Assembly: GCA_964586595.1 (NCBI GenBank)
Contig: CAZPHB010000013.1
Span: 14,129-78,128 of the forward strand
DNA: 64,000 nt
From: REEB481 sp964586595
Lineage (GTDB): Bacteria > Bacteroidota > Bacteroidia > NS11-12g > UBA955
Direction of reading: 5' to 3'
Shown here: in pieces, positions 15,614 to 24,195 of the stretch
Position numbering within the stretch: position 1 is the first letter of the stretch
How the letters are laid out: every line of letters begins with the position of its first letter
The notes under the pieces: generated by a model
Told to the model about the DNA's origin: nothing
The model's input: only the letters and a program-made list of their open reading frames with translations
The model's database searches: none
Position numbers and translations under genes: made by a program

Positions 15614-17587
15614 TCACAGGCGTATTCCAAAAAAAATCCTGCGACCCTGAAGGCTGGCATAATTGTACGAAGCGTCAAAGGTGTAACCCTCCGGATTATT
15701 GACCTGTGCCTGTTTGTCAAAAGGATCAAATGGCCTAAGCAGTGGATTCCCTGGTACAAAATTGAGCAGGTTGCGGACGCCTGTATAAAACTCGAGCCTG
15801 CGTTTTGTCTTCTTTGTTGCCTGAACATTCACCAGCACATACCAGGGTGAATATTCGGGACGGAAATCATTGGGTACCACAGGCAGGCGCATGGGACTAT
15901 ACAACTTTGCACCGACATCAAGCATCCAGTTTCGAGGTAAAGGTTGCTGCACTTGCAGCGCTGCGCTGAGTGGCGGACTATGCACCTGCTGTTCAAAATC
16001 CATCGCGCCATTGCTGTCGCGACGCATGATGCCAACCTGCATGGCGGTAATGCCCAAGCTTATGCGCTGCCTCGTTACGGTGAATAGTTCAAAGTCCAGG
16101 CTCAGTCCGGCGCTGCGCGCGAAGCCATTGAGGTTGGTATAAATGATTTGATTCGGGTTGCTGAAATAATCGGCAACTATTTTGTTGCTGAAACGGGTGT
16201 AGAACAGGCCAGCCTCGGAACGAAGCGCACTCCTCCCGGGACTGGCTGAAAGTGCATAGTTGAGCAGCGCCGACCAGGATCGCTCGGGTTTCAATGCTTC
16301 TTTAAAAACAATTTCCCTGGCACCGGTTAAGGCTGCATGATCTTCGGTAAACACCTGAACCAGCCGGTATCCGGTACCCACATTCAAACGCAGCGATGAA
16401 ACTGAAGATGTTTGATAGCGCAAAGCCACACGCGGACTCCACACCATACCATGCACGCGATCGTCATCAACACGGATGCTGAGGTTATAGTCTATCCCCA
16501 CTTTGGCCTTCCCTTCAGCCTGCACAAAGAACCCCGGAAGGAAACGTCGTTCCGCTGTTGGTGTGGCCACGGTTTGATCATCATAGAAGGTATAGCGCAG
16601 CGGCAAACCGGCCAGCCAGTTTAATCCGCGATGCTTGCCAGACCACAAGAACTGAAGAAATCCGACACGCTGCAACGCCTGAAAAGGCATGGTGCCGTAA
16701 ACGGAATTTTGCCGATGTTCGGTCGCTGACCATTGAATCAAGGGCTTCCCGAACCATGCGAGCTGATACGCGCCCAGCAGTTCGTTTCTCGTAGTACGGA
16801 TGCGTTCTCCATAAACAGAATCAGTACCTGCAAAGCGCTCTTCCCAATGCATCTGTCCGCCCCATCTGTACTCTTCAAACCTGCGCACGGCCAATGTTGC
16901 AGGAAGTTTACTGTTCCTGTTGATGCTCATTTTTTGAAAGAAGCTGAAGCGTTCCTGAACCGGAATATCCGTAAATCCATCACCATTGTTGTCGAACGGC
17001 TGATTCATTAAAAAACCATGCAGGCTGCTGATCATATTCACTTTTCCCCAGCGGTATAGTCCGGCAAGGTCCACCGAATGTTCGCCATGACTCGTGCTGT
17101 TCATGTCCGCATGCACCTGATTGCGCCGTTGCGGACTGCGGGTGATTAGGTTTATCACTCCGGCCATGGCTTCAGGACCATACAGTGCCGATGCCGCACC
17201 CTTGATGATTTCCACGCGCTCCAGCAAACTGTTGGGTAAACCCATGAGGCCGTAAACAGTGCCCAAACTGCTCACCAAAGGCATGCCGTCAATGGTCACC
17301 AGAGTATAAGCCCCTTCCATCCCGTTGATGTGAATATCTCCGGCGCTGCACACATTGCAATTCACCTGAGGCTGCAAGCCATTCACCATCTGCACCGATT
17401 CAAACAGGTGCGCGCCCGGATTGGAACGAAAAAAAGACCGCTGCAACACTGCAACCGGTACAGGGCTGTTTTGCCGCAAAACAGGCCTCATGGTTCCGGT
17501 AATCACCACTTCATTCATGGAAGCACTATCTGTTTGGGCCAGCAAAATTCCACAGAAGAAAGGAATCAGCACTAACTTTTTTCGCAT
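15614..17587 (-). CDS. TonB-dependent outer-membrane receptor with N-C-N-V-C plug motif
   Basis: 657 aa, at the short end for the family. The signal peptide ends LLAQ and a TonB-box-like segment MNEVVITG follows at about residue 24. The plug domain has QVNCNVCSAGDIHINGM (paired Cys near residues 77-80), then VTIDGMPLVSS and RVEIIKGAASALYGPEAMAGVINL. The 22-strand barrel ends YASLQGRRIFFGIRL. The CNVC-DIHINGMEG plug is a recognisable subfamily whose substrate I do not know; a metal complex is a reasonable guess. It is a single gene with its own -7-like element at 17612-17619. Confidence 0.88.
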   Translation of the reverse strand: MRKKLVLIPFFCGILLAQTDSASMNEVVITGTMRPVLRQNSPVPVAVLQRSFFRSNPGAHLFESVQMVNGLQPQVNCNVCSAGDIHINGMEGAYTLVTIDGMPLVSSLGTVYGLMGLPNSLLERVEIIKGAASALYGPEAMAGVINLITRSPQRRNQVHADMNSTSHGEHSVDLAGLYRWGKVNMISSLHGFLMNQPFDNNGDGFTDIPVQERFSFFQKMSINRNSKLPATLAVRRFEEYRWGGQMHWEERFAGTDSVYGERIRTTRNELLGAYQLAWFGKPLIQWSATEHRQNSVYGTMPFQALQRVGFLQFLWSGKHRGLNWLAGLPLRYTFYDDQTVATPTAERRFLPGFFVQAEGKAKVGIDYNLSIRVDDDRVHGMVWSPRVALRYQTSSVSSLRLNVGTGYRLVQVFTEDHAALTGAREIVFKEALKPERSWSALLNYALSASPGRSALRSEAGLFYTRFSNKIVADYFSNPNQIIYTNLNGFARSAGLSLDFELFTVTRQRISLGITAMQVGIMRRDSNGAMDFEQQVHSPPLSAALQVQQPLPRNWMLDVGAKLYSPMRLPVVPNDFRPEYSPWYVLVNVQATKKTKRRLEFYTGVRNLLNFVPGNPLLRPFDPFDKQAQVNNPEGYTFDASYNYASLQGRRIFFGIRL

Positions 17588-17611
17588 TGTCTAAATTATT
17601 TTTGCGTAATA

Positions 17612-17619
17612 CAAAATTA
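17612..17619 (-). promoter_or_regulatory. Candidate -7 element and flanking inverted repeat of the TonB receptor gene
   Basis: The minus strand reads TAATTTTG (matches TAnnTTTG), 25 bases before the ATG at 17587. The same bases form one arm of an inverted repeat, TTTTG (17600-17604) and CAAAA (17612-17616). A regulator could bind over the start site. Confidence 0.4.
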
Positions 17620-17797
17620 TATATTTTTTACACTCTAAAGGAAACAACGTCAGACACGGGCGATGAGCTGGTTTTGAAGAAACGATATGAGATGTTCGAG
17701 GCAGCGTTGGGCTGCGTGCCTGATGATCTTGAATTCGGTTCACAGGAAAACAAGAGGAACGGCCTGCTGCACGAGTCCGTTGACCATTGAAATCTGT

Positions 17798-17805
17798 TAC
17801 CTTCG
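17798..17805 (+). promoter_or_regulatory. Candidate -7 element of the aconitase gene
   Basis: TACCTTCG is one base off TAnnTTTG and lies 21 bases before ATG 17827. A TTG at 17780-17782 may be the -33 element, though the spacing of 15 is short. Confidence 0.35.
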
Positions 17806-17826
17806 CACCAAGATTCAAAAAGACCT

Positions 17827-20094
17827 ATGGCTTTCGACCTTGACCTGATCAAAACCGTGTATGAAAGGATGCCGGCCCGCATTCAGGCTGCGCGCAACCT
17901 GGTTGGCCGTCCGCTGACCCTTTCAGAGAAAATCCTGTATAACCATTTGTGGAACGGCGATGCCACCACGCAATACGAACGGGGTCGCTCCTATGTTGAC
18001 TTCGCCCCTGATCGTGTGGCCATGCAGGATGCCACCGCGCAAATGGCCTTGTTGCAGTTCATGCAGGCAGGTCGCCCGAAGGTGGCCGTGCCCAGCACCG
18101 TGCACTGCGACCACTTGATTACGGCAAAAACTGGCGCTGATGCTGATTTGAAAATCGCCAATGAAGAAAGCCGCGAAGTGTATGACTTTCTTGCATCTGT
18201 TTCCAATAAATACGGCATCGGCTTTTGGAAGCCCGGTGCGGGCATCATCCACCAGGTGGTGCTGGAAAACTACGCATTCCCCGGCGGTATGATGATTGGT
18301 ACGGACAGCCATACCGTGAACGCCGGCGGCCTCGGCATGCTGGCTATTGGCGTTGGTGGTGCCGATGCCTGCGACGTGATGGCCGGTCTTCCCTGGGAAC
18401 TCAAATGGCCCAAACTGATAGGCATCCGTCTGCGCGGCAAACTGAGCGGCTGGGCAGCTCCTAAAGACATCATCCTGAAGGTGGCGGGAATCCTCACCGT
18501 AAAAGGCGGCACCGGTGCCATCGTGGAATACTTTGGCGAAGGCGCAACTGCGCTGAGCTGCACCGGTAAAGGCACCATCTGCAATATGGGTGCTGAAATC
18601 GGAGCTACTACCTCCACTTTTGGATACGACGACAGCATGGCGCGCTACCTGCGTGCTACAGGCCGCGCAGAAATTGCCAGCCTTGCCGACAGCGTTCGCG
18701 AACACCTCACCGCCGACCCCGAAGTATATGCCAACCCCGAACAGTATTTCGATGAAGTCATCGACATCGACCTGAACGAACTGGAACCGCACCTCAACGG
18801 ACCATTTACTCCGGATCTGGCAACACCTGTAAGTAAAATGAAAGAAGCTGCTGCTGCACATGGCTGGCCCACCAAAGTGGAAGTTGGACTGATTGGCAGC
18901 TGTACCAATTCAAGCTACGAAGACATCAGCCGCGCGGTAAGCCTGGCACGTCAGGTGGCAGACAAAAACCTGAAAACAAAGGCAGAATTCACCATCACGC
19001 CCGGCAGCGAACAGGTGCGTTATACCATCGAACGCGACGGATTCCTGGATGTATTCGACAAGATTGGCGCCACCGTATTTGCCAATGCCTGCGGACCCTG
19101 CATTGGCATGTGGGACCGTATGGGTGCTGAAAAGCAGGAAAAGAACACCATCGTGCACAGCTTCAACCGCAACTTCGCGAAGCGTGCCGACGGCAACCCC
19201 AATACCTTCGCATTTGTGGCGAGCCCTGAATTGGTGACCGCTCTTGCCATTGCAGGCGATTTGACCTTCAATCCACTGACCGACACCCTGACCAATGAAA
19301 AAGGCGAACAGGTGAAACTGGATCCTCCGAGTGGCGATGAATTGCCATCCAAAGGATTTGACGTGGAAGACCCGGGTTATCAGGCTCCTGCCGCCGATGG
19401 CAGCGGCGTAAATGTAGCCGTAAGCCCAAGCAGCAACCGCCTGCAATTGCTCGATCCATTTGCTCCTTGGGAAGGCACCGACCTGAAAGGCTTGAAGCTG
19501 CTCATCAAGGCAAAAGGAAAATGTACCACAGATCATATTTCCATGGCCGGACCCTGGCTGAAGTTCCGTGGACACCTGGACAACATCTCAAATAACTTAT
19601 TGATTGGCGCCATAAACTTCTTTAATGAAAAAGCCAATGAAGTGAAGAATCAACTTACCGGTGAATACGGTGCTGTACCCGCTACCCAGCGCGCATATAA
19701 AGCAGCCGGCATTGGCAGCATCGTAGTTGGTGACGAAAACTACGGTGAAGGCAGCAGCCGCGAACACGCAGCGATGGAACCCCGTCATCTGGGCGTTCGT
19801 GCCGTGCTGGTGAAGAGCTTCGCGCGCATCCACGAAACAAACCTGAAAAAACAGGGCATGCTGGCGCTCACCTTTGCCAACAAAGAAGATTACGACAAGA
19901 TCCGCGAAAACGACAGCATCGACATCATCGGACTGACCAGCTTTGCACCGGGCGTACCCCTGCAACTGGCACTGCATCACGACGATGGAAGCAGCGAAAC
20001 CATTCAGGTAAACCACAGCTACAACGACCAGCAGATTGAATGGTTCAAGGCCGGTGGAGCTTTGAATATCATTCGTCGCTCTGTAGGCGCTTAA
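17827..20094 (+). CDS. acn: Aconitate hydratase (mitochondrial-type aconitase)
   Basis: Interconverts citrate and isocitrate in the TCA cycle, in the cytoplasm. 755 aa, the length of the mitochondrial-type family rather than the longer AcnA or AcnB types. The 4Fe-4S cluster ligands are C359 (GSCTNSSYED) and C422/C425 (NACGPCIG). Other family marks are HCDHLI at 93-98, GTDSHTVNAGGLG at 158-170, GGTGAIVEYFG, and the C-terminal swivel domain with GEGSSREHAAMEPRHLG. It is a single gene with a strong hairpin terminator (20114-20148). Codon use is like the neighbours. Confidence 0.97.
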   Translation: MAFDLDLIKTVYERMPARIQAARNLVGRPLTLSEKILYNHLWNGDATTQYERGRSYVDFAPDRVAMQDATAQMALLQFMQAGRPKVAVPSTVHCDHLITAKTGADADLKIANEESREVYDFLASVSNKYGIGFWKPGAGIIHQVVLENYAFPGGMMIGTDSHTVNAGGLGMLAIGVGGADACDVMAGLPWELKWPKLIGIRLRGKLSGWAAPKDIILKVAGILTVKGGTGAIVEYFGEGATALSCTGKGTICNMGAEIGATTSTFGYDDSMARYLRATGRAEIASLADSVREHLTADPEVYANPEQYFDEVIDIDLNELEPHLNGPFTPDLATPVSKMKEAAAAHGWPTKVEVGLIGSCTNSSYEDISRAVSLARQVADKNLKTKAEFTITPGSEQVRYTIERDGFLDVFDKIGATVFANACGPCIGMWDRMGAEKQEKNTIVHSFNRNFAKRADGNPNTFAFVASPELVTALAIAGDLTFNPLTDTLTNEKGEQVKLDPPSGDELPSKGFDVEDPGYQAPAADGSGVNVAVSPSSNRLQLLDPFAPWEGTDLKGLKLLIKAKGKCTTDHISMAGPWLKFRGHLDNISNNLLIGAINFFNEKANEVKNQLTGEYGAVPATQRAYKAAGIGSIVVGDENYGEGSSREHAAMEPRHLGVRAVLVKSFARIHETNLKKQGMLALTFANKEDYDKIRENDSIDIIGLTSFAPGVPLQLALHHDDGSSETIQVNHSYNDQQIEWFKAGGALNIIRRSVGA

Positions 20095-20113
20095 GGCATC
20101 ACAGATCCCTGGT

Positions 20114-20148
20114 AAAAGCCATATCGGAAATCCCGGTATGGCTTTTTT
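20114..20148 (+). terminator. Rho-independent terminator of the aconitase gene
   Basis: AAAAGCCATA (20114-20123) pairs with TATGGCTTTT (20137-20146), closing over an inner CGG/CCG pairing, followed by Ts. It starts 20 bases after the stop codon. Confidence 0.85.
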
Positions 20149-20194
20149 CATGTTTGTGCCATTTCTGAAACACCAAGCCGGCTTGCAGTTTGTT

Positions 20195-20202
20195 TATCTT
20201 TG
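20195..20202 (+). promoter_or_regulatory. Candidate -7 element of the BNR-repeat T9SS gene
   Basis: TATCTTTG matches TAnnTTTG. It rules out starts upstream of about 20206 and supports GTG 20245 as the start of the next gene. Confidence 0.45.
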
Positions 20203-20244
20203 TGGATAGTCCGCTGCGCCCATTGCAAGGCGGCAAAAAAAAAC

Positions 20245-22704
20245 GTGCGTAAAGGATACACATACTTAGGGTTCATACTGATGATGGCATCAGTAATTTC
20301 TATTGGAAACCAGGTTCATCAACTGATGAAGACCCGACCTTACCAACGGGGAACCAATCCGGGGTATTTCCAACAGTGGTTTGAAGAAAAAAAGGACGCC
20401 AATGGTGTCATTCCGCCTTGGCTGCATGCGGCATGGCATCGCGCAGACCAACGACTGATCAGCCTAAGAAGTGGCAACAATCCCATCGACACTGTTTATG
20501 AATTGGGCCCGCAACAAACAGGTGGACGTACCCGCGCATTGCTGGTTGACCGACGCAACGACAACATCATACTTGCCGGAGGTATTTCCGGCGGCCTTTG
20601 GCGCTCTGAAAATGGAGGTTCTGCCTGGGTTCCCCTGAACGACCAGCAAAGCAGCATGCTGGTGAGCTGCCTGGTGCAAAATCCGTTCGATCCCGATGTG
20701 ATGTATTTTGGCACTGGCGAAGCACGCGAAGCAGGCGTAGATGTTCCCGGCGACGGCATATTCAAGAGTACCGACGGTGGACGCAGCTTCCAGCAACTTG
20801 CTTCCAGCAGAGGTCTTGCCGGCATGGATGAAGTTTGGGTACTGGAACATTCACTTACAGATTCTAACACCCTGTTCGCAGGTACCGAACGAGGTTTGTA
20901 CCGAAGCATCAATGCAGGCAATACCTGGGAACTGGTGTACAACAATGCCCGCGCCTCAGACATCATTTGTTTTCCGGATGGCCGTGTGTTGTTTACACGC
21001 ATCAGCACAGGAATTTACATCAGCGACAGCGCCGGCAAAGTTGGCACATTCAAACTAATCAGCGATGCCGATATTCCGGCACAGGGCGCTTACGGCCGCA
21101 TCGAAGTTGATTACTGCAAACGATTCCCAAAAGTAGTTTATGCCCTGTTTGAAGGCCCCAGCTTCAGCAGCAATGCCACGGCATTCATGAAAAGCTCTGA
21201 CGGTGGACGAACCTGGATCCGCAGAACCGTTCCCACGTCTATTGGAAGTGGATACCAAAACTTTTGTGTGATGTTGGGAGTTTCGCCTACCGACAGCAAC
21301 CGCCTGGTTACCGGAGGCGTGAATATGGCCATCACCACCAACGGTGGCAGCACCTGGTCAAACAGTCCGACAGGGCATGCAGACCATCACGTGGTGGCGA
21401 AGATGAGTGTAAACCAGGACAACTATCTGGTTGGCAGCGACGGCGGGGTGTGGAGGCATCGATGGTCTGCAACTTCTGCAAATCCTGTGGACCTGAACAG
21501 TGGTTACCGCACCACCCAGTTTTATGCGGGCGGTTTTGGCATGAGTGGCGATAAAGTGATTGGTGGAACACAGGACAATGGTACGCACCTGACCAGAGGT
21601 AATTTACTGTCTTCCAAGTTGTACGGTGCCGATGGCGCATATGCGCACATCGGATTGCAAGATGGAACCATTGCTTATGGTTCTACCCAAAATGACGGCA
21701 TCTTCAGGATTGACAACTTCGAACAGGCCGGACAATTTATCAGTGGCATCAGCAGCGACAGCTTTACCATTGAAGGTGTGGATTTCATCAATGCCTATCA
21801 GATGAACAAGGCAGATCAATATCAATTGTTTTACCGCACCAATGCAGGTATTCATTTCACACAGGATGGAGGCGACAGCTGGAGGAAAATCACCAAGCGC
21901 CTGGTCAACCAAAAGGCCATCGGTATTTCCAACGAAAAGAACCCCACCGTGTATTTCGGCGGCGCTTCTGCTTCATTCTATCGCGCAGATTCAATCCTCA
22001 CCAAGGGCTTCTTCAGAGAAGTGAACCTGAGCAGTACCGTACCTTCCTCTGTAACCAACGACATGCTCAAGTGCATCATCGTCCATCCAAAGGATAAATA
22101 CACGGTGTACGTTTCATTCAACAACATCAACGCACAGCCACGCATCTGGAGGGTAAGCAAAGCCAATACGACCAATCCTGTTTGGGAAAATGTTTCCGGC
22201 AATTTACCGGCGAGCCTGCCCGTGAATTTTGTTCAGTGCGACCCATATAAGCCGGACAGCATCTTGTACGCTGCCACCGATTTTGGTTTGTATTACACCA
22301 CCAATGGCGGTGCCACTTGGTCGAAAGAAACACGTGTACCCAATGTGTACATCCCGGAAATCAAGTTGCGCGAAGATGGAACCCTGTTCATAATCACCCA
22401 TGGCCGTGGCATTTTTGCTGCTAAAGTGGCTGTTGACCCAACGGCTTCCGTGAAAGAGGTACGCTCCCTGCCCGCATTGCGCTATGGTCCGAATCCTGCG
22501 CATGATGCGCTGCGCATTGACGCTGTTTCCGGAAGTTATTCCGTGCGTGTGTTCAACATGAATGGGCAACAGATTTACCAAACCAGCGTGAAATCCGGGC
22601 CGTTAAGCCTCAATACCAGTGCCTGGCGCAATGGCTATTACCTGGTTCAGGTTCAGAACGAAGTGGGCAGCCGCACCTTCAAAGCACTCATCGCACATCC
22701 CTGA
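20245..22704 (+). CDS. Secreted BNR/sortilin-like propeller protein with T9SS sorting domain
   Basis: 819 aa from GTG 20245, giving an N-terminus VRKGYTYLGFILMMASVISIG that can serve as signal peptide; ATG 20281 is an alternative. The body has many BNR/Asp-box style repeats such as SENGGSAW, STDGGRSF, SSDGGRTW, TTNGGSTW and TQDGGDSW, which build one or two sialidase-like or VPS10-like propellers. The last 75 residues (YGPNPAHDALRID... to FKALIAHP) form the T9SS sorting domain. The catalytic residues of glycoside hydrolases are not evident, so a binding or structural surface role is likelier. It ends seven bases before the next gene. Confidence 0.8.
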   Translation: MRKGYTYLGFILMMASVISIGNQVHQLMKTRPYQRGTNPGYFQQWFEEKKDANGVIPPWLHAAWHRADQRLISLRSGNNPIDTVYELGPQQTGGRTRALLVDRRNDNIILAGGISGGLWRSENGGSAWVPLNDQQSSMLVSCLVQNPFDPDVMYFGTGEAREAGVDVPGDGIFKSTDGGRSFQQLASSRGLAGMDEVWVLEHSLTDSNTLFAGTERGLYRSINAGNTWELVYNNARASDIICFPDGRVLFTRISTGIYISDSAGKVGTFKLISDADIPAQGAYGRIEVDYCKRFPKVVYALFEGPSFSSNATAFMKSSDGGRTWIRRTVPTSIGSGYQNFCVMLGVSPTDSNRLVTGGVNMAITTNGGSTWSNSPTGHADHHVVAKMSVNQDNYLVGSDGGVWRHRWSATSANPVDLNSGYRTTQFYAGGFGMSGDKVIGGTQDNGTHLTRGNLLSSKLYGADGAYAHIGLQDGTIAYGSTQNDGIFRIDNFEQAGQFISGISSDSFTIEGVDFINAYQMNKADQYQLFYRTNAGIHFTQDGGDSWRKITKRLVNQKAIGISNEKNPTVYFGGASASFYRADSILTKGFFREVNLSSTVPSSVTNDMLKCIIVHPKDKYTVYVSFNNINAQPRIWRVSKANTTNPVWENVSGNLPASLPVNFVQCDPYKPDSILYAATDFGLYYTTNGGATWSKETRVPNVYIPEIKLREDGTLFIITHGRGIFAAKVAVDPTASVKEVRSLPALRYGPNPAHDALRIDAVSGSYSVRVFNMNGQQIYQTSVKSGPLSLNTSAWRNGYYLVQVQNEVGSRTFKALIAHP

Positions 22705-22711
22705 TTTACCC

Positions 22712-23089
22712 GTGGAAGCCCAGATTCAACAGGAACTGCGCTTGTTGCAAGAAGATCTGCAGCTTGTAAAAGACGCCCTGAAGGAAGTGAGTGCAGATAT
22801 GATTCGTGAAGGTTTTACCAATTATCCGGTTTTTTTGGCCTCGGCCGAAACGCTCCGCATCGGTGAACCCTTATTCCAGCGTTCAGAGTACGAAATCCAC
22901 TTCAACATCAACGCTTCCACGCTGGAAACTTTTGCCGAACAGGGTTTCATCAGTACCGACCGCATCGAAGCCTTCAAGTCGTCTTACAAAGATCCCGCAC
23001 ACTACATGTGCTTCCTGCTGGCGAGTCCCATCGCAGGGGCACATTTTGTCTTCATACCTTACAGTCCCATTTCACAAATCGACGCGTGA
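22712..23089 (+). CDS. Conserved small cytoplasmic protein of unknown function
   Basis: 125 aa from GTG 22712 (VEAQIQQELRLLQEDLQLV), the only start that avoids the T9SS gene. A helical N-terminus (about 1-30) is followed by a mixed alpha/beta part with EGFTNYPVFLAS, the STLETFAEQGFI segment and YMCFLLASP...FVFIPY. From memory, similar 110-130-residue proteins are common in Bacteroidota with no assigned function. It shares GTGA (23086-23089) with the glycosyltransferase start, so the two are translationally coupled and may act together. Confidence 0.65.
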   Translation: MEAQIQQELRLLQEDLQLVKDALKEVSADMIREGFTNYPVFLASAETLRIGEPLFQRSEYEIHFNINASTLETFAEQGFISTDRIEAFKSSYKDPAHYMCFLLASPIAGAHFVFIPYSPISQIDA

Positions 23090-24096
23090 ATCCAAGGGTT
23101 GCCGTTGTTGTCCTGAATTACAATACCCGCCATTTGCTGGAGCGGTTCCTGCCGCTGGTGCTGGAAAGCACCTATGCCAATTTGGAAATTGTGGTTGCTG
23201 ATAATGCCAGCACCGACGACAGTGTAGCAGTTTGTGCGCAGAAATTTCCCGAAGTACGCATCCTGGAAACAGGCACAAACCTGGGTTACGCCGGAGGCTA
23301 TAACCATGTACTTCGGCAGGTGCAAGCAGATTTTTACGTGCTGCTGAACAGCGATGTAGAAGTAACGCCAAACTGGCTGGAACCTATGGTGGCGCTCGCT
23401 GCAACCGATCCTAATGTTGCCGCCATACAGCCGGCCATTCTGGATTTCCACCGGAAGTCGCATTTTGAATATGCCGGTGCTGCCGGTGGCTGGATCGACC
23501 GTTATGGTTATCCTTTTTGCCGCGGACGGGTTTTTCATGTGCTGGAAGCGCAAGACCAGCAATATGACGCGCCGGCCGATATCTTCTGGGCATCTGGCGC
23601 TGCCATGTTCATCCGCGCTGCCGACTTTCACGCCGCCGGAGGCTTCGATCAACATTTCTTTGCCCACATGGAAGAAATTGACTTGTGCTGGCGCCTGCAA
23701 CTGGCAGGTAAACGCATCGTGTATTGCCCTGATTCAACCATTTACCACATTGGCGGTGGAACACTGAGCCACCAAAGTGCACGGAAAACATACCTCAACT
23801 TTCGCAATGGATTGCTGATGCTGGAAAAGAACCTCTCTGAAAAGGAACGCTCGGGCATCATTTTTCGCAGGCTGCTGTTGGATGGACTCGCGGCAGTAAA
23901 ATTCATGGCAGCTGCTAAATTCAGTCATGTTTGGGCCATTTGGAAAGCCCACCGTTATTTCCATACCCAACGCCATAAATTCCGTCCTGAATCGCCCCAC
24001 AAGACCGTTCAACTGACTGGCCGCTATGATGGTTCCATTGTTTGGGACTTTTACCTGCGCGGCAGAAAACGCTTCCGTGAAATTGTGTGGGAATAA
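23086..24096 (+). CDS. Glycosyltransferase family 2
   Basis: 336 aa from GTG 23086. The GT-A fold shows in VAVVVLNYN at the N-terminus, VVADNASTDDS (nucleotide-sugar contact), NLGYAGGYN, LLNSDVEV (the DxD-like metal site) and the GGFDQHFFAHMEEIDLCWRL motif with the ED acid pair. It resembles rhamnosyl- and galactofuranosyl-transferase-like members of GT2. One or two C-terminal hydrophobic or basic segments suggest membrane association. It is coupled to the 125-aa protein upstream and ends before a bidirectional terminator at 24137-24160. Confidence 0.88.
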   Translation: MNPRVAVVVLNYNTRHLLERFLPLVLESTYANLEIVVADNASTDDSVAVCAQKFPEVRILETGTNLGYAGGYNHVLRQVQADFYVLLNSDVEVTPNWLEPMVALAATDPNVAAIQPAILDFHRKSHFEYAGAAGGWIDRYGYPFCRGRVFHVLEAQDQQYDAPADIFWASGAAMFIRAADFHAAGGFDQHFFAHMEEIDLCWRLQLAGKRIVYCPDSTIYHIGGGTLSHQSARKTYLNFRNGLLMLEKNLSEKERSGIIFRRLLLDGLAAVKFMAAAKFSHVWAIWKAHRYFHTQRHKFRPESPHKTVQLTGRYDGSIVWDFYLRGRKRFREIVWE

Positions 24097-24136
24097 ATTC
24101 CCACCTAAAAGTACAACAGCAACAGCGTTTAAAAAG

Positions 24137-24160
24137 AAAGGCTTCCCTCGGGAAGCCTTT
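24137..24160. terminator. Bidirectional terminator between glycosyltransferase and ompA
   Basis: AAAGGCTTCC and GGAAGCCTTT are perfect 10-bp arms around a CTCG loop, lying between convergent genes, with A-rich sequence on the left serving the minus strand. Confidence 0.8.
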
Positions 24161-24195
24161 CCAATTATAGGTGATATAGGTTGGTTGGGTGCTTA

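Noticed and set aside
17588..17826. Possible small gene (67 codons from 17587) between TonB receptor and aconitase
   Set aside because: No start context and no conserved motif; it overlaps the likely promoters of both neighbours.
17923..18861. 312-codon minus-strand frame inside the aconitase gene
   Set aside because: Shadow of aconitase; no motif.
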